Shown: positions 40,503 to 48,856 of the stretch, piece by piece | Position numbering within the stretch: position 1 is the first letter of the stretch | How the letters are laid out: the number at the start of each line of letters is the position of its first letter | Made by a program: the position numbers and the translations under genes | Notes under the pieces: model-generated | What the model was told of the DNA's origin: nothing | The model's database searches: none | The model's input: only the letters and a program-made list of their open reading frames with translations | Assembly (NCBI GenBank): GCA_030403585.1 | Contig: JAUEPE010000028.1 | Span: 19,192-83,191 of the forward strand | Direction: 5' to 3' | DNA length: 64,000 nt | Source: Frankia sp. RB7 | GTDB lineage: Bacteria > Pseudomonadota > Alphaproteobacteria > Rhizobiales > Xanthobacteraceae

Positions 40503-41040
40503 GATCCGCATCGCAGCCCGCTTGCTGGCGGTCGCCGCATTGGCGGCGCTGACGGCTGGCTGCTTCCAGCCGATGTATGCCGAGCATACCGACGGCACCC
40601 CCGGCTTGCGTGAAAAGCTGATGGGGGTCGATCTTCCGCCGATCGACAAGGCGAACGCCTCGCGCGAGGCCCGGGTCGGCGTCGAGGTCCGCAACGCGTT
40701 GGCGTTCAAGCTCTACGGCTCGGCCACAGGCATGCCGCCGACCCACCGCCTGGTGATCCGCTTCAACTCCAGCAAGACGTCCCTGATGGTCGATGTGAAC
40801 ACCGGCCTGCCGACCAGCGAGAACTACGGCATCGATTGCCAGTACAATCTGATCGAGGTCGTGACCGGCAAATCGGTGATGACCGGCACGACGTTCTCGC
40901 GCGTGTCCTACGACATGCCCGGCTCCTACCAGCGCTTCTCCCGCAACCGCGCGGTGCGTGACGCCGAGGATCGTGCCGCCAACGAGATCGCCGAGAACAT
41001 CAATACAAGGCTCGCCGCGTTCTTCACCGCGGGCACCTAG
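40489..41040 (+). CDS. lptE: LPS-assembly lipoprotein LptE
   Basis: 183 residues. A lipoprotein signal peptide ends in the lipobox LTAGC with Cys25 as the lipidated residue, followed by FQPMYAEHTDG, typical of alphaproteobacterial LptE. The mature domain has the two-helix/four-strand pattern (LREKLMGVDLPPIDK, ALAFKLYGSATGMPPTHRLVIRF, NLIEVVTGKSVMTGTTFSRVSYD). LptE plugs LptD in the outer membrane. The start lies inside the leuS end, as is usual for the leuS-lptE-holA order. Confidence 0.9.
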   Translation: MLSARIRIAARLLAVAALAALTAGCFQPMYAEHTDGTPGLREKLMGVDLPPIDKANASREARVGVEVRNALAFKLYGSATGMPPTHRLVIRFNSSKTSLMVDVNTGLPTSENYGIDCQYNLIEVVTGKSVMTGTTFSRVSYDMPGSYQRFSRNRAVRDAEDRAANEIAENINTRLAAFFTAGT

Positions 41041-41098
41041 TCTGTCATTCCGGGGTGCCTGACGGACGAACCCGGAATCTCGATCCATATTGGGCCCG

Positions 41099-42127
41099 AT
41101 GGTCGCGCTGCGCGGAAAAGAGATCGATGCCTTCCTCGCCCGTCCCGACGCGGGCCGTCCGATCATCCTGCTCTATGGTCCCGATGCCGGCCTCGTGCGC
41201 GAGCGCGCCGACGCGCTGATTGCGTCGGCCGTCGACGATCCCAACGATCCCTTCTCGCTCGTCAAACTCGATGGCGACGAGCTTTCGGCCGAGCCGTCGC
41301 GCCTGATCGACGAAGCCATGACCGTGCCGCTGTTCGGCGGCCGCCGCGCCATTCGCATCCGCGCCGGCTCGCGCAGCTTTGCCAGCGGTGTCGACACGCT
41401 GGCCGAGATGTCGGTGAGGGATTGCCGCATCGTCATCGAGGCCGGCGAGCTGCGCCCGGAGTCTCCGCTGCGCAAGGCCTGCGAGAAGGCCAAGACCGCC
41501 GTGGCGATCAGCTGCTATCCCGACACCGAGCGCGACCTCGCCAAGCTGATGGAGGACGAGCTCCGCATCGCCAATTTGCGGATCGCGCAGGATGCCCGCG
41601 CCGCGCTGATGTCGTTCCTCGGCGGCGACCGCCAGGCCTCGCGCAACGAGCTGCGCAAGCTCACGCTCTACGCCCACGGCAAAGGCGAGATCGCGCTGGA
41701 TGACGTGATGGCCGTTGTTGCCGATGCGTCCGAGCTGAAGCTCGATCCGATCGTCGACGGCGCCTTCGCCGGCCGGCCCGATATCGTGGAGACCGAATTC
41801 GCAAAGGCCATGATCGCCGGCACCTATCCCGGCGTAATCATCTCGGCCGCACAGCGCCAGGCCGCGTGGCTGCACAAATCCGCGCTTGCGATCGCCGATG
41901 GCCAGCCTGCCTCCGCCGTGCTCGACAGTGGATATCCGCGGCTGCATTTTTCACGAAAGCCCATGGTCGAAACCGCGCTGCGCAATTTCAGCGTGGCAAA
42001 GCTCGCCGGCATCATCGAGCAGCTCGCGACCGCAGCGCTCGACACCCGCAAGCAATCGACGCTCGCCGCCGCCATCGCCCAGCGCACGCTGATGGCGATC
42101 GCGGTCAATGCGAAACGGCGGGGGTAG
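41099..42127 (+). CDS. holA: DNA polymerase III delta subunit
   Basis: 342 residues. The start ATG at 41099 gives MVALRGKEIDAFLARPDAG, matching the family's early sequence (a TTG at 41090 is alternative). Conserved HolA features include ILLYGPDAGLVRERADALI (degenerate P-loop region), MTVPLFGGRRAIRIRAG, CYPDTERDLAKLMEDEL and the C-terminal helical domain. Delta opens the beta clamp as part of the clamp loader. It completes the leuS-lptE-holA run. Confidence 0.9.
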   Translation: MVALRGKEIDAFLARPDAGRPIILLYGPDAGLVRERADALIASAVDDPNDPFSLVKLDGDELSAEPSRLIDEAMTVPLFGGRRAIRIRAGSRSFASGVDTLAEMSVRDCRIVIEAGELRPESPLRKACEKAKTAVAISCYPDTERDLAKLMEDELRIANLRIAQDARAALMSFLGGDRQASRNELRKLTLYAHGKGEIALDDVMAVVADASELKLDPIVDGAFAGRPDIVETEFAKAMIAGTYPGVIISAAQRQAAWLHKSALAIADGQPASAVLDSGYPRLHFSRKPMVETALRNFSVAKLAGIIEQLATAALDTRKQSTLAAAIAQRTLMAIAVNAKRRG

Positions 42128-42146
42128 GATCGCACTCTCTCCCCTC

Positions 42147-42230
42147 GTCATTGCGAGGAGCGCAGCGACGAAGCAATCCAGAGTCTCGCCGCTGAAAGAC
42201 TCTGGATTGCTTCGCTTCGCTCGCAATGAC
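42147..42230. repeat. REP-type inverted repeat between holA and parB
   Basis: A long imperfect palindrome whose ends are GTCATTGCGAG and CTCGCAATGAC, with inner arms AATCCAGAGTCT and AGACTCTGGATT. It lies between convergent holA and parB. A degenerate relative appears at 47049-47125. Confidence 0.75.
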
Positions 42231-42246
42231 AAGGAGATGCGGGGGC

Positions 42247-43134
42247 CTACAGCGCGCCCTTCGCCAGCCGCTTCATCACCTCGTCGAGCTGATCGAGGTT
42301 GCGGTAGTTGATCTGGACAGAGCCGCCGGGATCGCGGTGACTGACGGTGACCTTGAGACCGAGCGCGTCGCTGACGCGCTTTTCCAGATCGATCGTATCG
42401 GGATCCTTGTCCTTGCCCCCGGTGGCGCGCGTCTTTTGCGGCTTACGCTCCGGCACGCCTTCTTCGTGCGCGAGCGCCTCAGTCTGGCGGACGTTGAGGC
42501 CCTCCGCGACGATCCGCTTGGCGGCGGCGAGCGGATCGGGCACGCCGATCAGCGCGCGGGCGTGACCGGCGGTCAGCTCACCGGTCGCGATGAACGCCTG
42601 CACCTCGGCCGGGAGCTTGGTCAGCCGCATCATGTTCGCGACATGGCTGCGGCTCTTGCCGACGACTCTTGCGATGTCGTCCTGGCTGCGTTTGAACTCG
42701 TTGGCGAGCGCGTGATAGCCCTGCGCCTCTTCCATCGGGTTGAGGTCTTCGCGCTGCACGTTCTCGACGATCGCGAATTCCAGCGCATCGCTGTCGCTGA
42801 TGTCGACCGGCACGATCGGCACTTCATGCAGGCCGGCCATTTGCGAGGCGCGCCAGCGCCGCTCGCCGGCGATGATCTCAAAGCGATCCTGCGCGCCCTT
42901 CACGGGGCGCACCACGATCGGCTGGATCACGCCGTGCTGCTTGATCGATTCGGAAAGCTCCTTGAGCTCGGTGTCCGAAAAGGTGCGGCGCGGGTTGCGC
43001 GGATTGGCCTTGATGAATTCGATCGGCACCTTGCGCTGCGCGCGCGGACGGTCGACGTGTTGAGCCTCGCCGCCGACGTCACCGATCAGACTCGCAAGAC
43101 CCCGGCCCAGTCGCGAACGCGCTTCGTCGGCCAT
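42247..43134 (-). CDS. parB: Chromosome-partitioning protein ParB
   Basis: 295 residues. RLGRGLASLIGD begins the typical N-terminus; the CTP-binding/ParB boxes are NPRNPRRTFSDTELKELSESIKQHGVIQPI and AGERRWRASQMAGL, followed by the helix-turn-helix EAQGYHALANEFKRSQDDIARVVGKSRSHVANMMRL and C-terminal dimerisation domain. ParB binds parS sites and spreads as a CTP-dependent clamp. AAGGGAG precedes the ATG at 43134. Six parS-like sites occur at 44.7-47.2 kb. Confidence 0.96.
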   Translation of the reverse strand: MADEARSRLGRGLASLIGDVGGEAQHVDRPRAQRKVPIEFIKANPRNPRRTFSDTELKELSESIKQHGVIQPIVVRPVKGAQDRFEIIAGERRWRASQMAGLHEVPIVPVDISDSDALEFAIVENVQREDLNPMEEAQGYHALANEFKRSQDDIARVVGKSRSHVANMMRLTKLPAEVQAFIATGELTAGHARALIGVPDPLAAAKRIVAEGLNVRQTEALAHEEGVPERKPQKTRATGGKDKDPDTIDLEKRVSDALGLKVTVSHRDPGGSVQINYRNLDQLDEVMKRLAKGAL

Positions 43135-43189
43135 CGCCAGCTCCCTTGGATTCACGCTGCAGCACTCCAGAACTGAATTATCGAAACTT

Positions 43190-43269
43190 GTAGGATGGGT
43201 AGAGCGAAGCGAAACCCATCGCTGTTCGTGCATGTGATGATGGGTTTCGCTTCGCTCTACCCATCCTAC
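43190..43269. repeat. 31 bp perfect inverted repeat between parA and parB
   Basis: The 31-nt arms at 43190-43220 and 43239-43269 are exact reverse complements (starting GTAGGATGGGTAGAG and ending CTCTACCCATCCTAC) over an 18-nt loop. It is the long-palindrome type of dispersed intergenic repeat seen in rhizobia. In RNA it would form a very stable stem between the parA stop and parB start, so it may set parA:parB expression. Confidence 0.85.
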
Positions 43270-43279
43270 GGATCTCTCC

Positions 43280-44134
43280 TCAATGCGTGACGCGCAGCTC
43301 GCGCTCGCGCTGGATCACTTCGGTGGCGAGCCGCAGATAGGCTTCGCTGCCGACGCATTTGAGATCGTAGACCAGCACCGGCTTGCCGTAGGACGGCGCC
43401 TCCGAGATGCGCACGTTGCGCGGGATCATGGTCTTGTAGACCTTTTCGCCCATGAACTGGCGGACGTCGGCGACGACCTGGTTCGAGAGGTTGTTGCGCG
43501 AATCGAACATGGTCAGCACGATGCCGTGGATCGACAAGTTAGGATTGAGCGTCGAGCGCACCTGCTCCACCGTCTGCAACAATTGCGACAGACCTTCGAG
43601 CGCGAAGAACTCGCACTGCAGCGGCACCAGGATCGCATCCGACGCGGCCATCGCGTTGACCGTGAGCAGGTTGAGCGAAGGCGGGCAGTCGATCAGCACG
43701 TAGGTGTAATCGGATTCCGGCGAGACGTTGTTGTTGAGCGCGCCGATCGCGTCGCGCAGCTTGAAGGCGCGGCCGGGCGTGGTGCCGAGCTCGAGCTCGA
43801 GGCCGGAGAGATCCATGGTCGAGGGCGCGATGTGCAGCCGCGGCACCGCGGTCGAGACCACCGCCTCGCGCAAGCTCGATTCGCCGATCAGCACGTCATA
43901 GGTCGAGCAGGAGCGGTTGCGGCGATCGATGCCGAGGCCGGTCGAGGCGTTGCCCTGCGGATCGAGATCGACGATCAAAACGCGCTCACCAATCGCTGCT
44001 AGCGCCGTGCCCAGATTAATCGCTGTGGTTGTCTTTCCCACGCCGCCCTTCTGATTCGCCAGCGCCAGGATGCGCGGGTGACCATGGGGGACTTCAGCGG
44101 TCTGTCCTTGCTGCGGCTCGTCAATCACGGTCAT
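43280..44134 (-). CDS. parA: Chromosome-partitioning ATPase ParA
   Basis: 284 residues. The deviant Walker A motif is QKGGVGKTTTAIN (residues about 28-40), the Walker A' is LIVDLDPQGNASTGLG and Walker B is YVLIDCPPSLNLLTVNA. The short N-terminus without a helix-turn-helix marks the chromosomal Soj type. It drives segregation of ParB-parS complexes. The ATG at 44134 (MTVIDEPQQG) is used. It follows rsmG closely and precedes parB, a leftward operon mnmG-rsmG-parA-parB. Confidence 0.96.
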   Translation of the reverse strand: MTVIDEPQQGQTAEVPHGHPRILALANQKGGVGKTTTAINLGTALAAIGERVLIVDLDPQGNASTGLGIDRRNRSCSTYDVLIGESSLREAVVSTAVPRLHIAPSTMDLSGLELELGTTPGRAFKLRDAIGALNNNVSPESDYTYVLIDCPPSLNLLTVNAMAASDAILVPLQCEFFALEGLSQLLQTVEQVRSTLNPNLSIHGIVLTMFDSRNNLSNQVVADVRQFMGEKVYKTMIPRNVRISEAPSYGKPVLVYDLKCVGSEAYLRLATEVIQRERELRVTH

Positions 44135-44162
44135 CGAAATTCCCCAACTCAACCCCTGAAGC

Positions 44163-44936
44163 TCACCCGCGCCGTTCGACTGAAGTCAGCTCGACGATCC
44201 AACCATCGCCGGTCCGGCTTTGGTGAAGCTGCGGCTGAATAGTCCAATATTTAGCGGCTTCGGTCAATTCAGCCTCTACATCTTGACCCTTGAGAAATAG
44301 CGCCTTTGCGCCCTGGCGCATCAGCGGCTCCGCAAAGCCGATGAGTTGATGTAGCGGAGCCAGCGCGCGGGCGGTGACGCAATCGACGGGGCCGGTGATT
44401 CTATCCACATTATCCCCGATCTCAGCGAGATGTACGACTCCCGGAGATGTGGTGACGCGGATGGCTTCGCGCAAAAATGCGGCCTTTTTGGCGATTCGTT
44501 CGACGAGGTGGACACTGGCGCCCGGTGTCCCGGCCATGGCGGAGGCCAGCACGACGCCGGGAAAGCCGCCGCCACTGCCAAGGTCGGCCCAGCGCTTTGC
44601 GGTCGGTGCGAGGTCGACGAGCTGAAGCGAGTCGGCGATGTGCCGGGTCCAGAGTTGCGGCAGGGTCGAAGGCGCGACCAGATTGGTCTTGGCCTGCCAC
44701 TCCCGGAGCAGCGCGATGTAGCGATCGAGCCGGGCCTCCGTTTCATGTGAAACGGGCGCGAGCTTCAACGCCGCGCGCTTGTCGGCAGCGATGATGGAGT
44801 CGAGCGCCTGATCGTTGGCGCTGGCCTTGTCGATCTTCGGCTTGGTCGGTGCCGGTTCGGATCGAGGGCCGGCGCCCTCACCTGTCCCGGGTCGTCGGGA
44901 TAGCGGTTTGTCCCCACCCGGTCCGCGCTGTTTCAC
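44163..44936 (-). CDS. rsmG: 16S rRNA (guanine-527-N7) methyltransferase
   Basis: 257 residues if read from the GTG at 44936, inside a parS-like site. The SAM-binding motif is RWADLGSGGGFPGVVLA and the substrate region VDCVTARALAPLHQLIGFA, with LWTRHIADSLQLVDL and AAFLREAIR typical of RsmG. Standard RsmG is about 210-215 residues; the first ~45 residues here are Pro/Gly/Arg-rich and unlike the family, so a later start or real extension are both possible. It methylates G527 of 16S rRNA. It starts 9 bp after the mnmG stop. Confidence 0.9.
   Translation of the reverse strand: MKQRGPGGDKPLSRRPGTGEGAGPRSEPAPTKPKIDKASANDQALDSIIAADKRAALKLAPVSHETEARLDRYIALLREWQAKTNLVAPSTLPQLWTRHIADSLQLVDLAPTAKRWADLGSGGGFPGVVLASAMAGTPGASVHLVERIAKKAAFLREAIRVTTSPGVVHLAEIGDNVDRITGPVDCVTARALAPLHQLIGFAEPLMRQGAKALFLKGQDVEAELTEAAKYWTIQPQLHQSRTGDGWIVELTSVERRG
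44740..44753. promoter_or_regulatory. parS-like site 1
   Basis: GTTTCATGTGAAAC is within rsmG and matches the parS core GTTTCACGTGAAAC except for one central base. Confidence 0.7.
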
Positions 44937-44943
44937 GTGAAAC
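44930..44943. promoter_or_regulatory. parS site 2
   Basis: GTTTCACGTGAAAC is a perfect parS core, between the mnmG stop and the proposed rsmG start. Confidence 0.9.
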
Positions 44944-44945
44944 GC

Positions 44946-46826
44946 CTATGCGATTGCTTTGGAAGTCTTGCGTGCCTCGCGGCGAAGGTAGGCCGCGAGG
45001 ATGCCGAGCGCCGCTGGCGTCATGCCGTCGATCCGGCCAGCCTGACCGACGGTGAACGGTCGCGCCTTCTCCAGCTTGGCGCGGACCTCGTTGGAGAGAC
45101 CGGGGACGAGGCTATAGTCGATCTCCGACAGCACCATCCCCTCGTCGCGCCTGAAGGCTTCGACGTCGGCGCTCTGGCGCTCCAGATAGACATCGTACTT
45201 GGCATCGATCTCGAGATGGGTGGCGATGACGGGATCGATGGCGGAGAGCTCCGGCCAGATCGCGCGGACCTGGCTCCAGCCGATCTCCGGATAGGCCATC
45301 AGCTCGAAGGCCGAGCGGCGCTGACCATCCCGGTTCAGGGACAATCCGTGCTTGATCGCCTCGTTCGGGGTGATGGTCAGCGACTTCGACAGTGCCCGGG
45401 CGGCATTCAGGGCGTCCATCTTGGTCCGATGATGCTGCGTCCGGGCACTCCCGACGCAGCCCAGCGTGATCCCCTTCTCGGTCAGGCGCTGATCGGCGTT
45501 GTCCGCTCGCAGCGTCAGCCGATATTCGGCCCGCGAGGTGAACATCCGATAGGGCTCGCTGATCCCTCGGGTGACGAGGTCGTCGATCATGACCCCGAGG
45601 TAGCCATCGGCACGGTCGAACACCATCAGCGCAGCGCCGCTGGCGGAGAGTGCCGCGTTGATGCCGGCGACGATGCCCTGTCCGGCGGCCTCCTCGTATC
45701 CCGTCGTGCCGTTGATCTGTCCGGCCAGGAAGAGACCGCGCAGGCGCTTGGTCTGGAGGGTCGGATCAAGCTCACGGGGATCGACATGGTCGTATTCGAT
45801 GGCGTAGCCCGGACGGACCATCTTCACCCGCTCCAGGCCGGGGATGCTGGCGAGGATCGCGAGCTGGACCTCCTCCGGAAGCGAGGTCGAGATGCCGTTG
45901 GGATAGACGGTCGTATCGTCGAGTCCTTCCGGCTCCAGGAAGATCTGATGGCCGTCGCGGTCGCCGAAGCGGACGATCTTGTCCTCGATCGACGGGCAAT
46001 AGCGCGGTCCGGAGCTCTTGATCTGGCCGGAGTACATTGGGGAGCGATGGACATTGGCCCGGATCACCTCGTGAGTGGCGGCTGTGGTCCGGGTGATCCC
46101 GCACTGGATCTGCGGGGTCGTAATCCGCTCCGTCATCACCGAGAACGGCTCCGGCGGCTCGTCTCCGGGCTGCATTTCGACCGCGGACCAGTCGATCGTG
46201 GAGCCGTCCAGGCGCGGCGGTGTCCCGGTCTTCAATCGTCCGAGGGTGAAGCCGGCACGCTCAAAGGAGGTCGAAAGACCCATCGCCGGGGCCTCGCCGA
46301 CACGGCCAGCCGGCCAGTTCTTCTCGCCGAGATGGATCAGACCACGGAGGAAGGTGCCGGTGGTGACGACGACAGCTTCCGCCCGAAGCTCCCGACCGTC
46401 CGCCAAGCGCAGTCCCGTCACCCGTCCCTCGACCACGATCAGCTCGTCGGCCTCGCCTTCGATGACGGAAAGACCCTTGGTATCCGTGATCGCGGCCTGC
46501 ATGGCGGCCGCATAGAGCTTTCGGTCGGCCTGGGCCCGGGGACCACGGACCGCAGGGCCCTTCCGACGATTGAGAACGCGAAACTGGATTCCGCCGGCAT
46601 CGCCAACCCGCCCCATCAGACCATCGAGAGCGTCAACCTCGCGAACCAGATGGCCCTTGCCCAGACCGCCGATGGCCGGATTGCAGGACATCGCGCCGAC
46701 GGTGGAGAACCGGTGCGTCACCAGCACGGTCGTGGCACCCATCCGAGCAGAAGCAGCCGCGGCTTCACAGCCGGCGTGGCCGCCGCCAATGACGATGACG
46801 TCGAAATTCTCTCGCTCTGGTCGCAT
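44946..46826 (-). CDS. mnmG: tRNA uridine-5-carboxymethylaminomethyl modification enzyme MnmG
   Basis: 626 residues, normal for MnmG/GidA. The FAD Rossmann motif GGGHAGCEAAAASARMGA is at residues 14-31. SCNPAIGGLGKGHLVREVDALDG, GTFLRGLIHLGEKNWPAGR, PRYCPSIEDKI and LFLAGQINGTTGYEEAAGQGI are family hallmarks. With MnmE it makes the carboxymethylaminomethyl group on U34 of several tRNAs. It is transcribed leftward before rsmG. Both strands around it contain parS-like sites. Confidence 0.96.
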   Translation of the reverse strand: MRPERENFDVIVIGGGHAGCEAAAASARMGATTVLVTHRFSTVGAMSCNPAIGGLGKGHLVREVDALDGLMGRVGDAGGIQFRVLNRRKGPAVRGPRAQADRKLYAAAMQAAITDTKGLSVIEGEADELIVVEGRVTGLRLADGRELRAEAVVVTTGTFLRGLIHLGEKNWPAGRVGEAPAMGLSTSFERAGFTLGRLKTGTPPRLDGSTIDWSAVEMQPGDEPPEPFSVMTERITTPQIQCGITRTTAATHEVIRANVHRSPMYSGQIKSSGPRYCPSIEDKIVRFGDRDGHQIFLEPEGLDDTTVYPNGISTSLPEEVQLAILASIPGLERVKMVRPGYAIEYDHVDPRELDPTLQTKRLRGLFLAGQINGTTGYEEAAGQGIVAGINAALSASGAALMVFDRADGYLGVMIDDLVTRGISEPYRMFTSRAEYRLTLRADNADQRLTEKGITLGCVGSARTQHHRTKMDALNAARALSKSLTITPNEAIKHGLSLNRDGQRRSAFELMAYPEIGWSQVRAIWPELSAIDPVIATHLEIDAKYDVYLERQSADVEAFRRDEGMVLSEIDYSLVPGLSNEVRAKLEKARPFTVGQAGRIDGMTPAALGILAAYLRREARKTSKAIA

Positions 46827-46884
46827 TGCCGGACTTCTAGCTCAGCGACGGGAAAGCCGGAAGTGGAAACTGGATGAGGCGGCT

Positions 46885-46898
46885 GTTTCACGTGAAAC
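46885..46898. promoter_or_regulatory. parS site 3
   Basis: GTTTCACGTGAAAC, perfect parS core, in the mnmG upstream region. Confidence 0.9.
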
Positions 46899-46928
46899 GG
46901 GGCCTCGGGGCATCCGACGAGGTTTCGT

Positions 46929-46951
46929 GAAAACAACCCCATGCACAGTAG
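46929..46951. repeat. 23 bp dispersed repeat, copy 2
   Basis: Identical to 1522-1544. It lies between parS sites 3 and 4 in the mnmE-mnmG spacer. Confidence 0.7.
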
Positions 46952-46973
46952 GACGTGCGTTGGAACGACTACT

Positions 46974-46987
46974 GTTTCGCGTGAAAC
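46974..46987. promoter_or_regulatory. parS-like site 4
   Basis: GTTTCGCGTGAAAC, one mismatch at the centre of the palindrome; flanked by T and A as in the 16-mer consensus. Confidence 0.8.
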
Positions 46988-47048
46988 AGGACGGATCGCG
47001 CACCGGGATAGATTCGGGCCGTCGATCGGGATGGCCGCCGTGCCTGCT

Positions 47049-47125
47049 GTCATTCGTCGCGGAGCGAAGCAGTCCCGAATCCCTTCGCTGAGACAGTCGT
47101 CGTCGCAAGGGCTCCTAGCAATGAC
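47049..47125. repeat. Degenerate REP-type repeat
   Basis: The ends GTCATTCGTCGCGG and CTCCTAGCAATGAC and the inner CGGAGCGAAGCAGTC resemble the repeat at 42147-42230, but pairing is broken in several places. It looks like a decayed copy of the same family. Confidence 0.5.
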
Positions 47126-47146
47126 GGGGGGCCTGAGTCCGGGCAC

Positions 47147-47160
47147 GTTTCACGTGAAAC
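47147..47160. promoter_or_regulatory. parS site 5
   Basis: GTTTCACGTGAAAC, perfect parS core, followed 21 bp later by another site. Confidence 0.9.
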
Positions 47161-47181
47161 ATAATGGAACCCCCAGCGCCT

Positions 47182-47195
47182 GTTTCACGTGAAAC
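47182..47195. promoter_or_regulatory. parS site 6
   Basis: GTTTCACGTGAAAC within the full 16-mer TGTTTCACGTGAAACA at 47181-47196. Confidence 0.92.
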
Positions 47196-47239
47196 ATAAG
47201 CAATGGAACAAGCGCTAGTACTACATTGAAGAACTAGCG

Positions 47240-48544
47240 CTACTTCCCGATACAGAACTTCTGGAAAATGGCCCCAAGGACGTCCTCGACGTCCACCCGG
47301 CCGAGCAGGCGGCCAAGGGCATAAGCGGCGGCGCGCAGCTCTTCGGCGGCGAGTTCCTCGCCCTCTTCTACAAGGTCGAGACTTCGGCGCAAGCTGTCCG
47401 ACGCGCGACCCAACAGGTCTCGCTGACGAGCCCGGGTCACCAGGGCGCCCTCGGTGGTTCCGAAAAAGTCAGCGGCGAATTCGACGAGGGCCTCGACCAG
47501 CTCGGGAACACCGTCGCCCCGGCTCGCCGAAATCCCGAACTCAGGGGATGACCCAGCTCCCCCGAGATCGATCTTGTTGCGGACGATCCAGACCTGGCTA
47601 CTGGGCGGATCGACGGCGCGCTCGCCCTCCACCAACCAAAGCACGAGATCGGCGTCATCGGCCCGCGCCCGCGCCCGGCGCACGCCTTCCTGCTCGACCG
47701 GATCATCGGTCTCGCGAATGCCGGCGGTGTCGATGACAGTGACGGGATAGCCATCGAGATCCAGCTGCACCTCGATCACGTCGCGCGTGGTGCCGGCGTA
47801 GGGCGAGACAATCGCGACGTCACGGCGCGCGAGCTGATTGATCAGCGTCGACTTGCCGACATTCGGCTCGCCTGCGATCGCAACCACCAGGCCGTCACGC
47901 AATCGTTCAGAATGTCCCTGTGCCGCGAGCACTTTTGCGATTTCGTCGTGCAGCGCTTTGATCGCTTTTACGGCCGGCGCCGTCAATTCCGCCGGCACAT
48001 CGGCTTCGTCGGAGAAATCGATGCTGGCCTCGATCAGCGCCGATGCCGCGATGATGCGCTCCCGCCAGTCGCGCGCATGATTGCCGAGCAGGCCTTGCAA
48101 CTGCCGCAGGGCCTGGCGGCGCTGGCGATCCGTGTCGGCATGAATGAGATCGTCGAGGCCCTCGGCCTCGGTGAGATCGAGCTTGCCGTTCTCGAAGGCG
48201 CGGCGCGTAAATTCGCCGGGCTCGGCGGCGCGCGTATTCGGAATTAAAGAAATCGCGGCGAGGAGCGCGGCCAGCACGGCGCGGCCACCATGGACGTGAA
48301 ATTCGGCGACGTCTTCGCCGGTCGAAGTCCCCGGCCCCGGAAACCAGAGCACGACCGCATCGTCGATCGGCTGGCCCGCGCCGTCCCGAAGCAGTCGGCG
48401 GCTGGCCTGCCGCGGCGCCGGCAGCTTGCCTGCGAGCGTCGTCAGCACTAGGCCAGCTTGCGGACCCGAGACGCGTACCAATGCGATCGCGCTCGGCGGA
48501 CGGCCGGACGACAGCGCAAAGATTGTCTGGTCTCGCGGGTGCAT
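47240..48544 (-). CDS. mnmE: tRNA modification GTPase MnmE
   Basis: 434 residues. The N-terminal tetrahydrofolate-binding domain starts QTIFALSSGRPPSAIALVRVSGP, and the central G domain has GEPNVGKSTL (P loop), YAGTTRD, DTAGIRETDD and RNKID. The protein ends in the obligatory FCIGK with the catalytic Cys. The GTPase region is short, and the total length slightly under the 450-residue norm is common in alphaproteobacteria. MnmE and MnmG modify U34 of tRNAs. It precedes mnmG leftward with parS sites in between. Confidence 0.95.
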   Translation of the reverse strand: MHPRDQTIFALSSGRPPSAIALVRVSGPQAGLVLTTLAGKLPAPRQASRRLLRDGAGQPIDDAVVLWFPGPGTSTGEDVAEFHVHGGRAVLAALLAAISLIPNTRAAEPGEFTRRAFENGKLDLTEAEGLDDLIHADTDRQRRQALRQLQGLLGNHARDWRERIIAASALIEASIDFSDEADVPAELTAPAVKAIKALHDEIAKVLAAQGHSERLRDGLVVAIAGEPNVGKSTLINQLARRDVAIVSPYAGTTRDVIEVQLDLDGYPVTVIDTAGIRETDDPVEQEGVRRARARADDADLVLWLVEGERAVDPPSSQVWIVRNKIDLGGAGSSPEFGISASRGDGVPELVEALVEFAADFFGTTEGALVTRARQRDLLGRASDSLRRSLDLVEEGEELAAEELRAAAYALGRLLGRVDVEDVLGAIFQKFCIGK

Positions 48545-48856
48545 GGCCTATTTGTCTAGCTGGCAGGGAAAAGGCAAACGGCCTGTTCTGGCCGGCTGCA
48601 ACCTCATTTTTCCGCGCTCCAGCCCGCAGCAATATCTATATTGCAACGCAACATAGCGCCCGGCATTTGCTGCGAAATCCAGACCGCCGGACACCATCCT
48701 ACAATCAAAATTCAAGTAAAATATCTATATATCAACATCTTATAGAAAAACGTGGTCCGCGCCCTGCAAGCCCGCCATGCTGCACCTCCGCTGCAGCAAA
48801 GCCGCACAACAAAGAGGGCGCCCGAAGGCGCCCTCTGATCTCTTGCTGCACCGCAC
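48545..48856. other. mnmE promoter / rho 3' spacer with AT-rich tract
   Basis: These 312 bp lie between the leftward rho stop and the mnmE start. About 48700-48757 is strikingly A/T-rich for this genome (ATATCTATATATCAAC region). The only other structure is the rho terminator hairpin at 48813-48836. No gene is visible. Confidence 0.55.
48813..48836 (-). terminator. Terminator of rho
   Basis: AGAGGGCGCC (48813-48822) and GGCGCCCTCT (48827-48836) pair perfectly over CGAA. On the minus strand the stem is followed by TTTGTTGTG, 20 bp after the rho stop codon. Confidence 0.8.

Noticed and set aside
36624..40709. Continuous minus-strand open frame of about 1361 codons across the diguanylate cyclase and all of leuS
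   Set aside because: Only the first ~350 codons (36624-37679) match a family. The rest is antisense to leuS and lptE and reads as an Arg/His/Leu-rich shadow.
42226..43176. 316-codon plus-strand frame opposite parB
   Set aside because: Antisense of parB and rich in Arg/His/Leu.
44937..46877. 646-codon plus-strand frame opposite mnmG
   Set aside because: Antisense of mnmG, whose motifs are clear.
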